Origin: Mycolicibacterium brisbanense
GTDB lineage: Bacteria; Actinomycetota; Actinomycetes; Mycobacteriales; Mycobacteriaceae
Assembly (NCBI RefSeq): GCF_001570425.1
Contig: NZ_BCSX01000053.1
Location: forward strand, 248,001 to 312,000
DNA: 64,000 nucleotides
Direction of reading: 5' to 3'
In this document: positions 46,778 through 54,727 of the stretch, in pieces
Numbering within the stretch: position 1 is the first letter of the stretch
Layout of the letters: each line of letters starts with the position of its first letter
The notes under the pieces: generated by a model
What the model was told of the DNA's origin: nothing
Database searches by the model: none
What the model saw: the letters and a program-made list of their open reading frames with translations, nothing else
Made by a program: the position numbers and the translations under genes

Positions 46778-47332
46778 ATGGTCGCTCCGCTGCTGCACCC
46801 CGGTACCACGAGCTGGTTTTCCGATTACCCCACCGCGACGCCGTCGCGGGAATCCGATTTGGCGACGATGACAAGTGCGCTCGACTATGTACTCGGCGCA
46901 GAACTGGCCGGCGCCAGCGCGGCCATGGGCAGCAGTGCCGAGGCGATGCTGCTGGCCGCACTGGGGCGCACTGTAGCCCGCACCATCGGTGAGGGCGTGC
47001 TCGACGTCGACGTCGACGGTGCGACGGTGCACCGGGCCTCGGTGGCCTGCAGTGCGCACCGGAGCCTGTCCGGGTACGACCTGCTGACGACGGTCAGCCG
47101 TGCGGCCCCGTCCCACGAGCGCTCGTGCGCCGACGTCCAGTTCAGTTACGACGAGGCAGACCGAGGGTCCACGACACGCACCGGATATTTGCTCTCGCTA
47201 CACGTGCACCCTGATTCCGGGACCGGGGTGCAACTCGAATGGACGTATGACACGCGTGCTTTCGATCCGGCTACGGTCGCGGAACTGACCGAGCAGTTCC
47301 CGTTCGCACTCATCGAGGTGACCTCCGGCTAG
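46778..47332 (+). CDS. Orphan half condensation-domain-like protein
   Basis: A 184-residue protein that resembles the C-terminal half of NRPS condensation/epimerisation domains: ALDYVLGAELAGASAAMGSSAEAMLLAALGRTVARTIGEG (the second-lobe opening helix), ADVQFSYDEAD (bridging strand), then LEWTYDTRAFDPATVAELTEQF (the terminal strand-helix). The N-terminal half with HHxxxDG is missing, so it cannot catalyse condensation as it stands. It could be a decayed acyltransferase, a structural partner of the nearby PapA-type enzymes, or a regulatory ligand-binder. ATG 46778 is supported by the -10 spacing. It is divergent from the HTH regulator. Confidence 0.55.
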   Translation: MVAPLLHPGTTSWFSDYPTATPSRESDLATMTSALDYVLGAELAGASAAMGSSAEAMLLAALGRTVARTIGEGVLDVDVDGATVHRASVACSAHRSLSGYDLLTTVSRAAPSHERSCADVQFSYDEADRGSTTRTGYLLSLHVHPDSGTGVQLEWTYDTRAFDPATVAELTEQFPFALIEVTSG

Positions 47333-47369
47333 TTGCCGCCTGCGCGATTTGCACCGCTCATTAGACTGA

Positions 47370-47599
47370 TCAAAACGGCGTCGATCCGGCCATCACCGGG
47401 GAGCCTCCGGAAGAACGGCTGCGACGCAGCTCAGTAGAACCGGGCGGGTGGGCCCGTCATCGCCCGATAGTTGAGCGGCGCGCGTTTTTCGCGTGCAAGC
47501 GGGGTGGTACCGCGGCGCTCGCGCACCTGCGCGACGTCGTCCCCGTGCCTTGAACACAGTTGGGCCTGCGGGCGCAACACAGGCACAGGAGACGAAGAC
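47370..47599 (+). ncRNA. T-box riboswitch of ileS, translational type
   Basis: The T-box core TGGTACCGCG is at 47505-47514, flanked by complementary arms (AGCG before, CGCT after; outer GTGC/GCAC) that form the antisequestrator. Stem III is the GCGCG-TTTTT-CGCG hairpin just upstream (about 47480-47497). A short Stem I near 47380-47412 displays ATC (47392-47394), an isoleucine specifier codon. The alternative stem pairs GTGCCT (47545-47550) with AGGCAC (47581-47586), which abuts the Shine-Dalgarno AGGAG (47587-47591). Uncharged tRNA-Ile should release the ribosome-binding site. No terminator U-run is present, as known for actinobacterial ileS T-boxes. Confidence 0.85.
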
Positions 47600-50500
47600 G
47601 TGAGCGCCTATCCCAAGCCCGTCGCACCGAATTTTCCGGAGCGCGAACTTGAGGTGCTGGACTACTGGGCCGGCGATGACACGTTCCGGGCCAGCATCGC
47701 CCGCCGCGACGACGCACCGGAGTACGTCTTCTACGACGGGCCGCCGTTCGCGAACGGCCTGCCGCACTACGGCCACCTGCTGACCGGCTACGTCAAGGAC
47801 ATCGTGCCCCGCTACCGCACGATGCGCGGCTACAAGGTCGAGCGCAGGTTCGGCTGGGACACCCACGGCCTGCCCGCCGAGCTCGAGGTCCAGCGGCAGC
47901 TGGGCATCGCCGACAAGGCGCAGATCGAGGCGATGGGTATCGAGAAGTTCAACGACGCCTGCCGGGCCTCGGTGCTCAAGTACACCGACGAATGGCGCGC
48001 CTACGTCACCAGGCAGGCCCGCTGGGTCGACTTCGACAACGACTACAAGACCTTGGATCCCACCTTCATGGAGTCGGTGATCTGGGCCTTCAAGCAGTTG
48101 TGGGACAAGGGCCTGGCCTACGAGGGCAACCGGGTGCTGCCGTACTGCTGGAACGACGAGACCCCGCTGTCCAACCACGAGCTGCGCATGGACGACGACG
48201 TCTACCAGAGCCGCCAGGATCCCGCGGTCACCGTCGGGTTCGCGGTGACCGACGGCCCGCTCAAGGGCGCCCATCTGCTGATCTGGACGACGACGCCGTG
48301 GACCTTGCCGTCCAACCAGGCCGTCGCCGTCAACCCTGACATCACCTACGTGGTGGTGCAGGGCTCCGAAGGACGGCGTTATGTGCTCGCGGAGGCCCGG
48401 CTGGCCGCCTACGCCCGCGAGCTGGGGGATGAGCCGGAGGTGCTCGGCACCTACCCCGGCCGGGAGCTGCTGGGCACGCAGTACCTGCCGCCATTCCCGT
48501 ATTTCATGGACTCGCCCAACGCTTTTCGCGTGCTCGCGGCCGACTTCGTCAGCACCGAGGACGGTACGGGCATCGTGCACATGGCGCCGGCGTACGGCGA
48601 GGACGACAAGGCCACGGCCGATACCGCCGACATCGTCGCCGTCACACCCGTGGACTCCAAGGGCCGGTTCGACGCATCGGTTCCCGACTACGCGGGTCAG
48701 CATGTGTTCGAAGCCAATTCGCAGATCATCCGGGATCTGAAGAACGGTGACGGATCGGCAGGCGCCAACGGCGCGATCCTCCTGCGGCACGAGACCTACG
48801 AGCACTCCTACCCGCACTGCTGGCGGTGCCGTAACCCGCTGATCTACCGCGCCGTATCGTCATGGTTCATCAAGGTGACCGAGTTCCGCGACCGGATGGT
48901 CGAGCTCAACAAGGAGATCACCTGGTACCCCGAGCACGTCAAGGACGGTCAGTTCGGCAAGTGGCTGTCCAACGCGCGTGACTGGTCGGTATCGCGAAAC
49001 CGGTACTGGGGCAGCCCCATTCCGGTGTGGAAGTCCGATGACCCGGCGTATCCGCGCATCGACGTGTACGGCAGCCTCGACGAGCTCGAGCGCGACTTCG
49101 GGGTGCGCCCGACGAATCTGCACCGGCCGTACATCGACGAGCTGACCCGGCCCAACCCCGACGACCCGACCGGCAAGTCCACCATGCGCCGCATCGAGGA
49201 CGTCTTCGACGTGTGGTTCGACTCAGGATCCATGCCGTATGCGCAGGTGCACTATCCGTTCGAGAACCAGGCCTGGTTCGATGGCGTCGGCGGTGCTGAG
49301 GCTCACTTCCCGGGCGACTTCATCGTCGAGTACATCGGGCAGACCCGCGGCTGGTTCTACACCATGCACGTGCTGGCCACCGCGCTGTTCGACAAGCCCG
49401 CATTCAAAACCTGTGTGGCACATGGGATCGTGCTCGGCAACGACGGCCAGAAGATGAGCAAGTCGCTGCGCAACTATCCCGATGTCAGCGAGGTGTTCGA
49501 CCGCGACGGGTCCGACGCCATGCGGTGGTTCCTGATGGCCTCGCCGATCCTGCGGGGCGGCAACCTCATCGTCACCGAACAGGGTATCCGCGAGGGCGTG
49601 CGTCAGGTGCTGCTGCCGCTGTGGAACGCCTACAGTTTCCTGGCGCTCTACGCGCCGGAGCGAGGGACATGGCGCACCGATTCCACCAACGTCCTCGACC
49701 GCTACATCCTGGCCAAGCTCGCGCAGTTGCGCGATGATCTGACCGCATCGCTGGACGTCTGCGACATCTCCGGGGCGTGCGACGAGTTGCGGCAGTTCAC
49801 CGAAGCGTTGACGAACTGGTATGTGCGCCGGTCACGTTCGCGCTTCTGGGAGGAGGACGCCGACGCCATCGACACCCTGCACACCGTGCTGGAGGTGACC
49901 AGCAGGCTCGCCGCTCCGCTGCTGCCGCTGGCCACCGAGGTGATCTGGCGCGGGCTGACCGACGGGCGGTCGGTGCACCTGACCGACTGGCCGGAGGCCG
50001 ACGTGCTGCCCAAGGATCCCGATCTGGTCGCGGCGATGGACCAGGTGCGTGAGGTGTGCTCGGTGGGCTCATCGCTGCGCAAGGCCAAGAAGCTGCGGGT
50101 GCGGCTGCCGCTGCCGAAATTGACTGTGGCCGTGGAGAATCCGCAGGCGCTCGCGCCGTTCGGTGATCTGATCGCCGACGAACTGAACGTCAAGGCGGTC
50201 GACCTGACCGACAACATCGATGCCTACGGCAAGTTCGAGCTCGCGGTCAACGCCAGGGTCGCCGGACCCCGGATCGGCAAGGACGTACAGGCCGCCATCA
50301 AGGCCGTCAAGGCGGGCGAGGGTGCGGTCAATCCCGACGGCACGCTGACCGCGGGCCCTGTGGTGCTGCAGCCGGCCGAATACACCTCCAAACTCGTTGC
50401 GGCGGACCCGGAATGGACATCGGCGCTACCCGACGGGGCCGGGCTGGTGGTGCTCGACGGCACGGTGACCGAGGAACTCGAAGCCGAAGGCTGGGCCAAG

Positions 50501-50722
50501 GACCGCATCCGCGAGCTTCAGGAACTGCGCAAGACGACGGGACTGGAGGTCTCCGACCGGATCGCGGTGCGGATGGCGGTGCCCGCGGAGTTCGCCGCAT
50601 GGGCAGACACCCACCGCGACCTCATCGCCGGCGAGATCTTGGCCACGAGTTTCGAATTCGCCGACGCCGTCGATGGTTCCGAGATCGGCGATGGCGTGCG
50701 GGTGGCGATCGCGAAGGCGTGA
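47600..50722 (+). CDS. ileS: Isoleucyl-tRNA synthetase
   Basis: A 1040-residue class I aminoacyl-tRNA synthetase of the long eukaryote-like IleRS clade usual in actinobacteria. The HIGH motif is HYGH (56-59) and KMSKS is at 618-622. The editing domain lies between (WTTTPWTLPSNQAVAV, GIVHMAPAYGEDD), the Zn/anticodon region after. It charges tRNA-Ile and edits valine. GTG 47600 has AGGAG 8 nt upstream, and the frame upstream is the T-box leader, not coding. It is the Rv1536 orthologue. Confidence 0.97.
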   Translation: MSAYPKPVAPNFPERELEVLDYWAGDDTFRASIARRDDAPEYVFYDGPPFANGLPHYGHLLTGYVKDIVPRYRTMRGYKVERRFGWDTHGLPAELEVQRQLGIADKAQIEAMGIEKFNDACRASVLKYTDEWRAYVTRQARWVDFDNDYKTLDPTFMESVIWAFKQLWDKGLAYEGNRVLPYCWNDETPLSNHELRMDDDVYQSRQDPAVTVGFAVTDGPLKGAHLLIWTTTPWTLPSNQAVAVNPDITYVVVQGSEGRRYVLAEARLAAYARELGDEPEVLGTYPGRELLGTQYLPPFPYFMDSPNAFRVLAADFVSTEDGTGIVHMAPAYGEDDKATADTADIVAVTPVDSKGRFDASVPDYAGQHVFEANSQIIRDLKNGDGSAGANGAILLRHETYEHSYPHCWRCRNPLIYRAVSSWFIKVTEFRDRMVELNKEITWYPEHVKDGQFGKWLSNARDWSVSRNRYWGSPIPVWKSDDPAYPRIDVYGSLDELERDFGVRPTNLHRPYIDELTRPNPDDPTGKSTMRRIEDVFDVWFDSGSMPYAQVHYPFENQAWFDGVGGAEAHFPGDFIVEYIGQTRGWFYTMHVLATALFDKPAFKTCVAHGIVLGNDGQKMSKSLRNYPDVSEVFDRDGSDAMRWFLMASPILRGGNLIVTEQGIREGVRQVLLPLWNAYSFLALYAPERGTWRTDSTNVLDRYILAKLAQLRDDLTASLDVCDISGACDELRQFTEALTNWYVRRSRSRFWEEDADAIDTLHTVLEVTSRLAAPLLPLATEVIWRGLTDGRSVHLTDWPEADVLPKDPDLVAAMDQVREVCSVGSSLRKAKKLRVRLPLPKLTVAVENPQALAPFGDLIADELNVKAVDLTDNIDAYGKFELAVNARVAGPRIGKDVQAAIKAVKAGEGAVNPDGTLTAGPVVLQPAEYTSKLVAADPEWTSALPDGAGLVVLDGTVTEELEAEGWAKDRIRELQELRKTTGLEVSDRIAVRMAVPAEFAAWADTHRDLIAGEILATSFEFADAVDGSEIGDGVRVAIAKA

Positions 50723-50817
50723 GTGTCAGCCTGGTGCGCCGCGCCGAAAGTGAGCTTGTGTGCGAGATTTTCCGACTTTTTGACACATAAGTTCACACTC
50801 GGCGTACGAGACGCGAG

Positions 50818-51036
50818 TCAGCCGTGGACGACCCGCGCCGTACGGCCTTCGAGCGACACCGTGTCGCCCGGGTGTAGCTGGCGGCCGCGCCGCAACTCGA
50901 CGTCGCCGTTGACGGTGACGAGCCCGTCGGCGATCACCGCTTTGGCATCGGCGCCGGTGTCGATCAGCGACGCCAGTTTGAGGAACTGGCCGAGGCGGAT
51001 CGACGCGTCACGGATCGGGACCTCATCGGATGCCAT
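50818..51036 (-). CDS. Small S4-domain RNA-binding protein
   Basis: A 72-residue protein consisting of one S4 domain: IRLGQFLKLASLIDTGADAKAVIADGLVTVNGDVELRRGRQLHPGDTV, the alpha-L RNA-binding fold (YbcJ/RqcP-like family). Such proteins bind structured RNA or the ribosome. ATG 51036 is chosen because a -10 box (TAACCT on the minus strand) lies exactly 7 nt upstream; the longer frame to 51498 is antisense to dinX. It is divergent from dinX with only 33 bp between the start codons. Confidence 0.85.
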   Translation of the reverse strand: MASDEVPIRDASIRLGQFLKLASLIDTGADAKAVIADGLVTVNGDVELRRGRQLHPGDTVSLEGRTARVVHG

Positions 51037-51043
51037 GCCGGTC

Positions 51044-51061
51044 AGGTTAGCGCCATAGCAT
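51044..51061. promoter_or_regulatory. Divergent -10 elements for the S4 gene and dinX
   Basis: On the minus strand TAACCT (51044-51049) is 7 nt before ATG 51036. On the plus strand TAGCAT (51056-51061) is 8 nt before ATG 51070. Both genes would give leaderless or nearly leaderless transcripts from a 33-bp shared region with back-to-back promoters. Confidence 0.42.
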
Positions 51062-51069
51062 CGACAGGT

Positions 51070-52434
51070 ATGGCGGGCAGCAGGTTCCACACGGGCGGAC
51101 GCTGGGTCCTGCATCTCGACATGGACGCATTTTTCGCGTCCGTCGAGCAGCTCACCCGGCCGACGCTGCGCGGGCGCCCTGTGCTGGTGGGCGGTCTCGG
51201 CGGGCGCGGCGTCGTCGCAGGCGCCAGCTACGAGGCCAGGCGGTACGGCGCTCGGTCCGCGATGCCGATGCACCAGGCGCGCCGTTTGGTCGGTGCCCCC
51301 GCGGTGGTACTCCCGCCGCGTGGTGCGGTGTACAGCGTGGCCAGCCGCCGGGCACTCGACACGGTCCGCAGTGTGGTTCCGGTCGTCGAGCAGCTGTCGT
51401 TCGACGAGGCGTTCGGCGAGCCGGCCGAGCTTGCGGGTGCTTCGGCCGCCGAGGTCGAGGAGTTCTGTCAGCGGTTGCGCGCCAAGGTGCGCGAGCACAC
51501 CGGGCTGGTGGCCTCCGTCGGGGCCGGTTCGGGTAAGCAGATCGCCAAGATCGCATCAGGCCTGGCGAAACCGGACGGGGTGCGGGTGGTCAGCCGCGAC
51601 GAGGAACGGGTCCTGCTCGACGGGTTGCCGGTCCGGAGGTTGTGGGGGATCGGCCCGGTCGCGGAGGAGAAACTGCACCGGTTGGGCATCGAGACCGTCG
51701 GCGCCTTCGCAGCCTTGTCCGAGACCGAGGTGGCGAGCGTGCTCGGCGCGACGGTCGGTCCTGCGCTGCATCAGCTGGCCCGGGGGATCGATGACCGGCC
51801 GGTGACCGAACGGGCCGAGGCCAAGCAGATCAGCGCCGAGTCGACGTTTCCCGAGGACCTTGTCACCCTCGCCCAGCTTCAGGACGCCATCGGCCCCATC
51901 GGTGAGCACGCGCACCGGCGCCTGGAGAAGGACGGCCGCGGCGCGCGAACCGTCACGGTCAAGCTCAAGCGGTCTGACATGAGCACGCTGACCCGGTCGG
52001 CCACGCTGGGCTATGCCACCACCGAGGCCGCCACTCTCATCGGCACCGCGCGCCGACTGCTGCTCGACCCGGTCGAGGTCGGCCCGATTCGTCTTGTCGG
52101 CGTGGGCTTTTCGGGCTTATCAGACACCCGGCAGGAGTCCCTGTTCCCGGATCTGGAGCAGCCAGAAGAGGTCTGGGACACCCAGCCTCACGTCGATGCG
52201 GGTCCCGCGGCTGCGACTGTGTGGCGCATCGGGGACGACGTCATGCACCCGGAGCACGGCTTCGGCTGGATCCAGGGTGCCGGCCACGGTGTGATGACCG
52301 TTCGATTCGAAACGCGGGCGTCAGGGCCGGGGCCCACCCGCACGTTCGCGGCGGACACGCCCGGTCTGAGCCGGGCCAATCCGATCGACAGCCTGGCCTG
52401 GGAGGACTACCTCGAGGGGCTCGGGCGGACGTGA
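51070..52434 (+). CDS. dinX: Y-family DNA polymerase IV, DinX type
   Basis: A 454-residue Y-family polymerase, the Rv1537 orthologue. Catalytic metal ligands are in HLDMDAFFASVEQ (Asp17) and LSFDEAF (Asp112, Glu113). YEARRYGARSAMP is the usual nucleotide-binding segment. The helix-hairpin-helix is GIGPVAEEKLHRLGIETVGAFA, and the little finger follows to about 360. An extra C-terminal 90 residues (HPEHGFGWIQGAGHGVMTVRFETR) are an added small domain seen in DinX. It performs translesion synthesis. No LexA/SOS box is apparent. Its stop TGA lies inside the first copy of repeat family A. Confidence 0.92.
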   Translation: MAGSRFHTGGRWVLHLDMDAFFASVEQLTRPTLRGRPVLVGGLGGRGVVAGASYEARRYGARSAMPMHQARRLVGAPAVVLPPRGAVYSVASRRALDTVRSVVPVVEQLSFDEAFGEPAELAGASAAEVEEFCQRLRAKVREHTGLVASVGAGSGKQIAKIASGLAKPDGVRVVSRDEERVLLDGLPVRRLWGIGPVAEEKLHRLGIETVGAFAALSETEVASVLGATVGPALHQLARGIDDRPVTERAEAKQISAESTFPEDLVTLAQLQDAIGPIGEHAHRRLEKDGRGARTVTVKLKRSDMSTLTRSATLGYATTEAATLIGTARRLLLDPVEVGPIRLVGVGFSGLSDTRQESLFPDLEQPEEVWDTQPHVDAGPAAATVWRIGDDVMHPEHGFGWIQGAGHGVMTVRFETRASGPGPTRTFAADTPGLSRANPIDSLAWEDYLEGLGRT

Positions 52435-52517
52435 GGAGCAAAAGCGCGCGGCGGACGTGAGGAGCAAAAGGGCGCGGCGGACGTGAGGAGCAAAAGGGCG
52501 CGGCGGACGTGAGGAGC
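52425..52517 (+). repeat. Family A repeat, four 26-nt copies after dinX
   Basis: The core GCGGACGTGAGGAGC occurs at 52425-52439, 52451-52465, 52477-52491 and 52503-52517, exactly 26 nt apart with AAAA(G)GGCGCG-type spacers. The dinX stop is the TGA in copy 1. Each GTG in a GTGA reads nine codons (MRSKSARRT or MRSKRARRT) and stops at the TGA of the next unit's GTGA (52431 to 52460, 52457 to 52486, 52483 to 52512). The result is a chain of overlapping mini-ORFs, each followed by an internal GAGGAG. Confidence 0.88.
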
Positions 52518-52532
52518 AAAAACGGCAGCCGA

Positions 52533-53009
52533 CTACCAGAGCACGCCGTAGGTCGACGACAGCACGAAGCCGTGCTGCCCGTAGGTCTTGCATGTCACGG
52601 TGCCCTGATGCCCGACGCCGCAGCTGGCGCCCCAGTTCTCGAGCCTCTGCCCTTCGGGCAGGACATCCACATCGCGGGTGAATCTGGCGTTGTCGGAGTG
52701 CTGGTACTCGGCGGGTCCTGCGCTGTTGACCACGGTCTGGTTGGTTCCGGCAGGCGCATCGGTGGGCACGGCGTCACAGCCCACCGGGCCGCCGTTGGGG
52801 CCGATGCCGCAGTGCCTACCGTCCGGGGTCTTGAAGAAGATCCAGTAGAAGTCGCCGGGTGCGGCCGACGAGAACGAGCCGCGGGCACTCGGATAGCTGT
52901 CGATGTCGTCGGCACCGGGTGGCGGCTGGGCGCCTGCGGACGGCGCGGCCGCCAGGGCCAGTGCCGCGGCCGCGAGCGCCATAGCTAAGCGGTACAGCAT
53001 GCCTTCCAT
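52533..53009 (-). CDS. Small secreted protein, function unknown
   Basis: A 158-residue exported protein. A signal peptide covers residues 1-28 (LYRLAMALAAAALALAAAPSAGAQ, cleavage after AGA). The mature part has four cysteines (HCGIG, VGCDA, ASCGV, VTCKT), compatible with two disulfides, and ends in GQHGFVLSSTYGVLW. The pattern DFYWIFFKTPDGRHCGIGPNGGPVGCDAVP is common to mycobacterial secreted proteins of unknown role. ATG 53000 is an alternative start. It is 13 bp upstream of ansA's stop on the same strand and 15 bp from the family A repeat array. Confidence 0.75.
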   Translation of the reverse strand: MEGMLYRLAMALAAAALALAAAPSAGAQPPPGADDIDSYPSARGSFSSAAPGDFYWIFFKTPDGRHCGIGPNGGPVGCDAVPTDAPAGTNQTVVNSAGPAEYQHSDNARFTRDVDVLPEGQRLENWGASCGVGHQGTVTCKTYGQHGFVLSSTYGVLW

Positions 53010-53022
53010 TGAACCGAAGCGG

Positions 53023-53970
53023 TCAACCCCACTGGCCGATGATGCCGCTCACCGGTTGCCCCGAGGCCAGCGCCGCCATCAGCAACACCCGGGCCTGCCC
53101 GGGCCGCAACCGTCGCGCCAGAACCGCGCCTGCGTCGAGGAGGCGTTGCCCCGGTCCGTAGTCGGGGCTGACCGGTCCGTCGGGCACCCGGGTGGACACT
53201 GTGACGGTCACCCCCTCGGCGGTGAGCCTGCGAACTCCTTCGATCACGGGTTCACCTGCGTTGCCCGACCCCATCGCCTCCAGCACGATCCCGCGGGCCC
53301 CGGCGGCCGCGCACGCCTCCATGGCGGCTGCGTCGCTGCCCGGATAGACCGCGACGATGTCGACGCGGGGCGCGCAGCCCGCGGTCAATCCGCTCAACTG
53401 GGGCCGCGGCTTGGCGGCACCGGGCTCGAATACACCGGCGGTCACCGCACCGACCGGGGTTCCGGTGAAGCCCGCCAGCTTGATGGTCGAGTCCTTGCGC
53501 AGCCCCAGCGGTTGCCACACCGTACCGGCGAACGTGACGAGGACGCCCAGGTCACGGGCGGCTGGGCTGCCCGCCACGATCAGCGCGTCGTGCAGGTTGG
53601 CCGGCCCGTCCGAATCTGGCGAATCAGAGCTGCGTTGGGCCCCGGTGAGCACCACCGGGGCGGCTCCCGCATAGGTCAACTCCAGCCACAGGGCGGTTTC
53701 CTCCATGGTGTCGGTGCCGTGGGTGATCACCACCCCGTCAGACCCGTCGGCCGCGGTCTCGACCGCATTCCGGATCCGGTCCCAGTCGGCCGGCGTCATC
53801 ATGGCGCTGTCGGTGGACATCAGATCGACGATCTCGATGTCGGCGGCGACGTCGAGACCGGCGGTCAGGTCGGTGCCCGTGCGCGTCGGGTGTCGCACCC
53901 CGGCGCCGTCGGTGCTGGTGGCGATGGTGCCGCCAGTTGTTATGACGGTCAGACTCACGGGCTTGTGCAC
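53023..53970 (-). CDS. ansA: L-asparaginase
   Basis: A 315-residue asparaginase of the bacterial type I/II family, hydrolysing asparagine to aspartate and ammonia. The catalytic triad-type motifs are present: TVITTGGTIA with Thr12, and GVVITHGTDTMEETA. The mid-domain TGAQRSSDSPDSDGPANLHDA and C-terminal YGPGQRLLDAGAVLARRL match Rv1538c. No signal peptide is present with GTG 53970, chosen because the family starts just before the TTGGT strand; the longer frame is antisense to lspA. Confidence 0.9.
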   Translation of the reverse strand: MHKPVSLTVITTGGTIATSTDGAGVRHPTRTGTDLTAGLDVAADIEIVDLMSTDSAMMTPADWDRIRNAVETAADGSDGVVITHGTDTMEETALWLELTYAGAAPVVLTGAQRSSDSPDSDGPANLHDALIVAGSPAARDLGVLVTFAGTVWQPLGLRKDSTIKLAGFTGTPVGAVTAGVFEPGAAKPRPQLSGLTAGCAPRVDIVAVYPGSDAAAMEACAAAGARGIVLEAMGSGNAGEPVIEGVRRLTAEGVTVTVSTRVPDGPVSPDYGPGQRLLDAGAVLARRLRPGQARVLLMAALASGQPVSGIIGQWG

Positions 53971-54013
53971 GGCTCTAGATTGTCGCGCATCGACACTTTG
54001 GGATGATGGGGGA

Positions 54014-54727
54014 GTGACTGAGGAAACCCCCACCCCGGCGGAGCCGGTGACCGAGGCTTCTGGGGATGCGAAATCCCCCGCCCCGCCCCGACGCCGGCTG
54101 CCCCTGCTGCTCACAGTTGCCGGGGTGGTGCTGTTCCTCGACGTCGTGACCAAGGTGCTCGCGGTGCGGCTGTTGACGCCTGGTCAGCCGGTGTCGATCA
54201 TCGGCGACACGGTGACCTGGACGCTGGTCCGCAACTCGGGTGCAGCGTTCTCCATGGCGACCAGCTACACGTGGGTGCTGACGCTCATCGCCACCGGCGT
54301 GGTCATCGGCATCGTCTGGATGGGTCGCCGGCTGGTCTCGCCCTGGTGGGCGATCGGCCTTGGCATGATCCTCGGCGGCGCGATGGGCAACCTGGTGGAC
54401 CGCTTCTTCCGTTCGCCGGGTCCGCTGCGTGGCCACGTCGTCGATTTCTTCTCCGTCGGCTGGTGGCCGGTTTTCAACGTGGCCGATCCATCCGTGGTGG
54501 GTGGCGCGATCCTGCTGGTGGCGTTGTCGTTGTTCGGGTTCGACTTCGATACCGTCGGCCGGCGCCAGCCGGACTCGCAGCGTGACGTGGCGAAGCCGAA
54601 GACAGAGCAAGCGACGACTGATACTGCCGAGGCAGACACCGCCACCACCGAGAAAGCCGGCGACCAGGACGTTCAGGAGCCGGCCGACGAGTCGAGCCCG
54701 GTCGGCCGCCAGGCCGATCAGTCATAG
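54014..54727 (+). CDS. lspA: Lipoprotein signal peptidase II
   Basis: A 237-residue membrane aspartyl protease that removes signal peptides from prolipoproteins. Four membrane helices span about residues 30-170. Catalytic Asp129 is in GNLVDRFF and Asp158 in NVADPSVV. The N-terminal 28 residues are Pro/Thr/Glu-rich, and the C-terminal tail of about 55 residues is hydrophilic and Asp/Glu/Thr-rich, longer than in most LspA proteins. GTG 54014 has GGGGGA upstream. It overlaps the pseudouridine-synthase gene by 1 nt and is the Rv1539 orthologue. Confidence 0.93.
   Translation: MTEETPTPAEPVTEASGDAKSPAPPRRRLPLLLTVAGVVLFLDVVTKVLAVRLLTPGQPVSIIGDTVTWTLVRNSGAAFSMATSYTWVLTLIATGVVIGIVWMGRRLVSPWWAIGLGMILGGAMGNLVDRFFRSPGPLRGHVVDFFSVGWWPVFNVADPSVVGGAILLVALSLFGFDFDTVGRRQPDSQRDVAKPKTEQATTDTAEADTATTEKAGDQDVQEPADESSPVGRQADQS

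Noticed and set aside
47471..47599. N-terminal extension of ileS by 43 codons
   Set aside because: It would translate the T-box core and sequestering stem; GTG 47600 has a proper Shine-Dalgarno and begins the conserved IleRS sequence.
52425..52517. Tandem repeats considered as a CRISPR array
   Set aside because: The units are only 26 nt with near-identical short spacers, there are no unique spacers and no cas genes; it is a simple tandem repeat.
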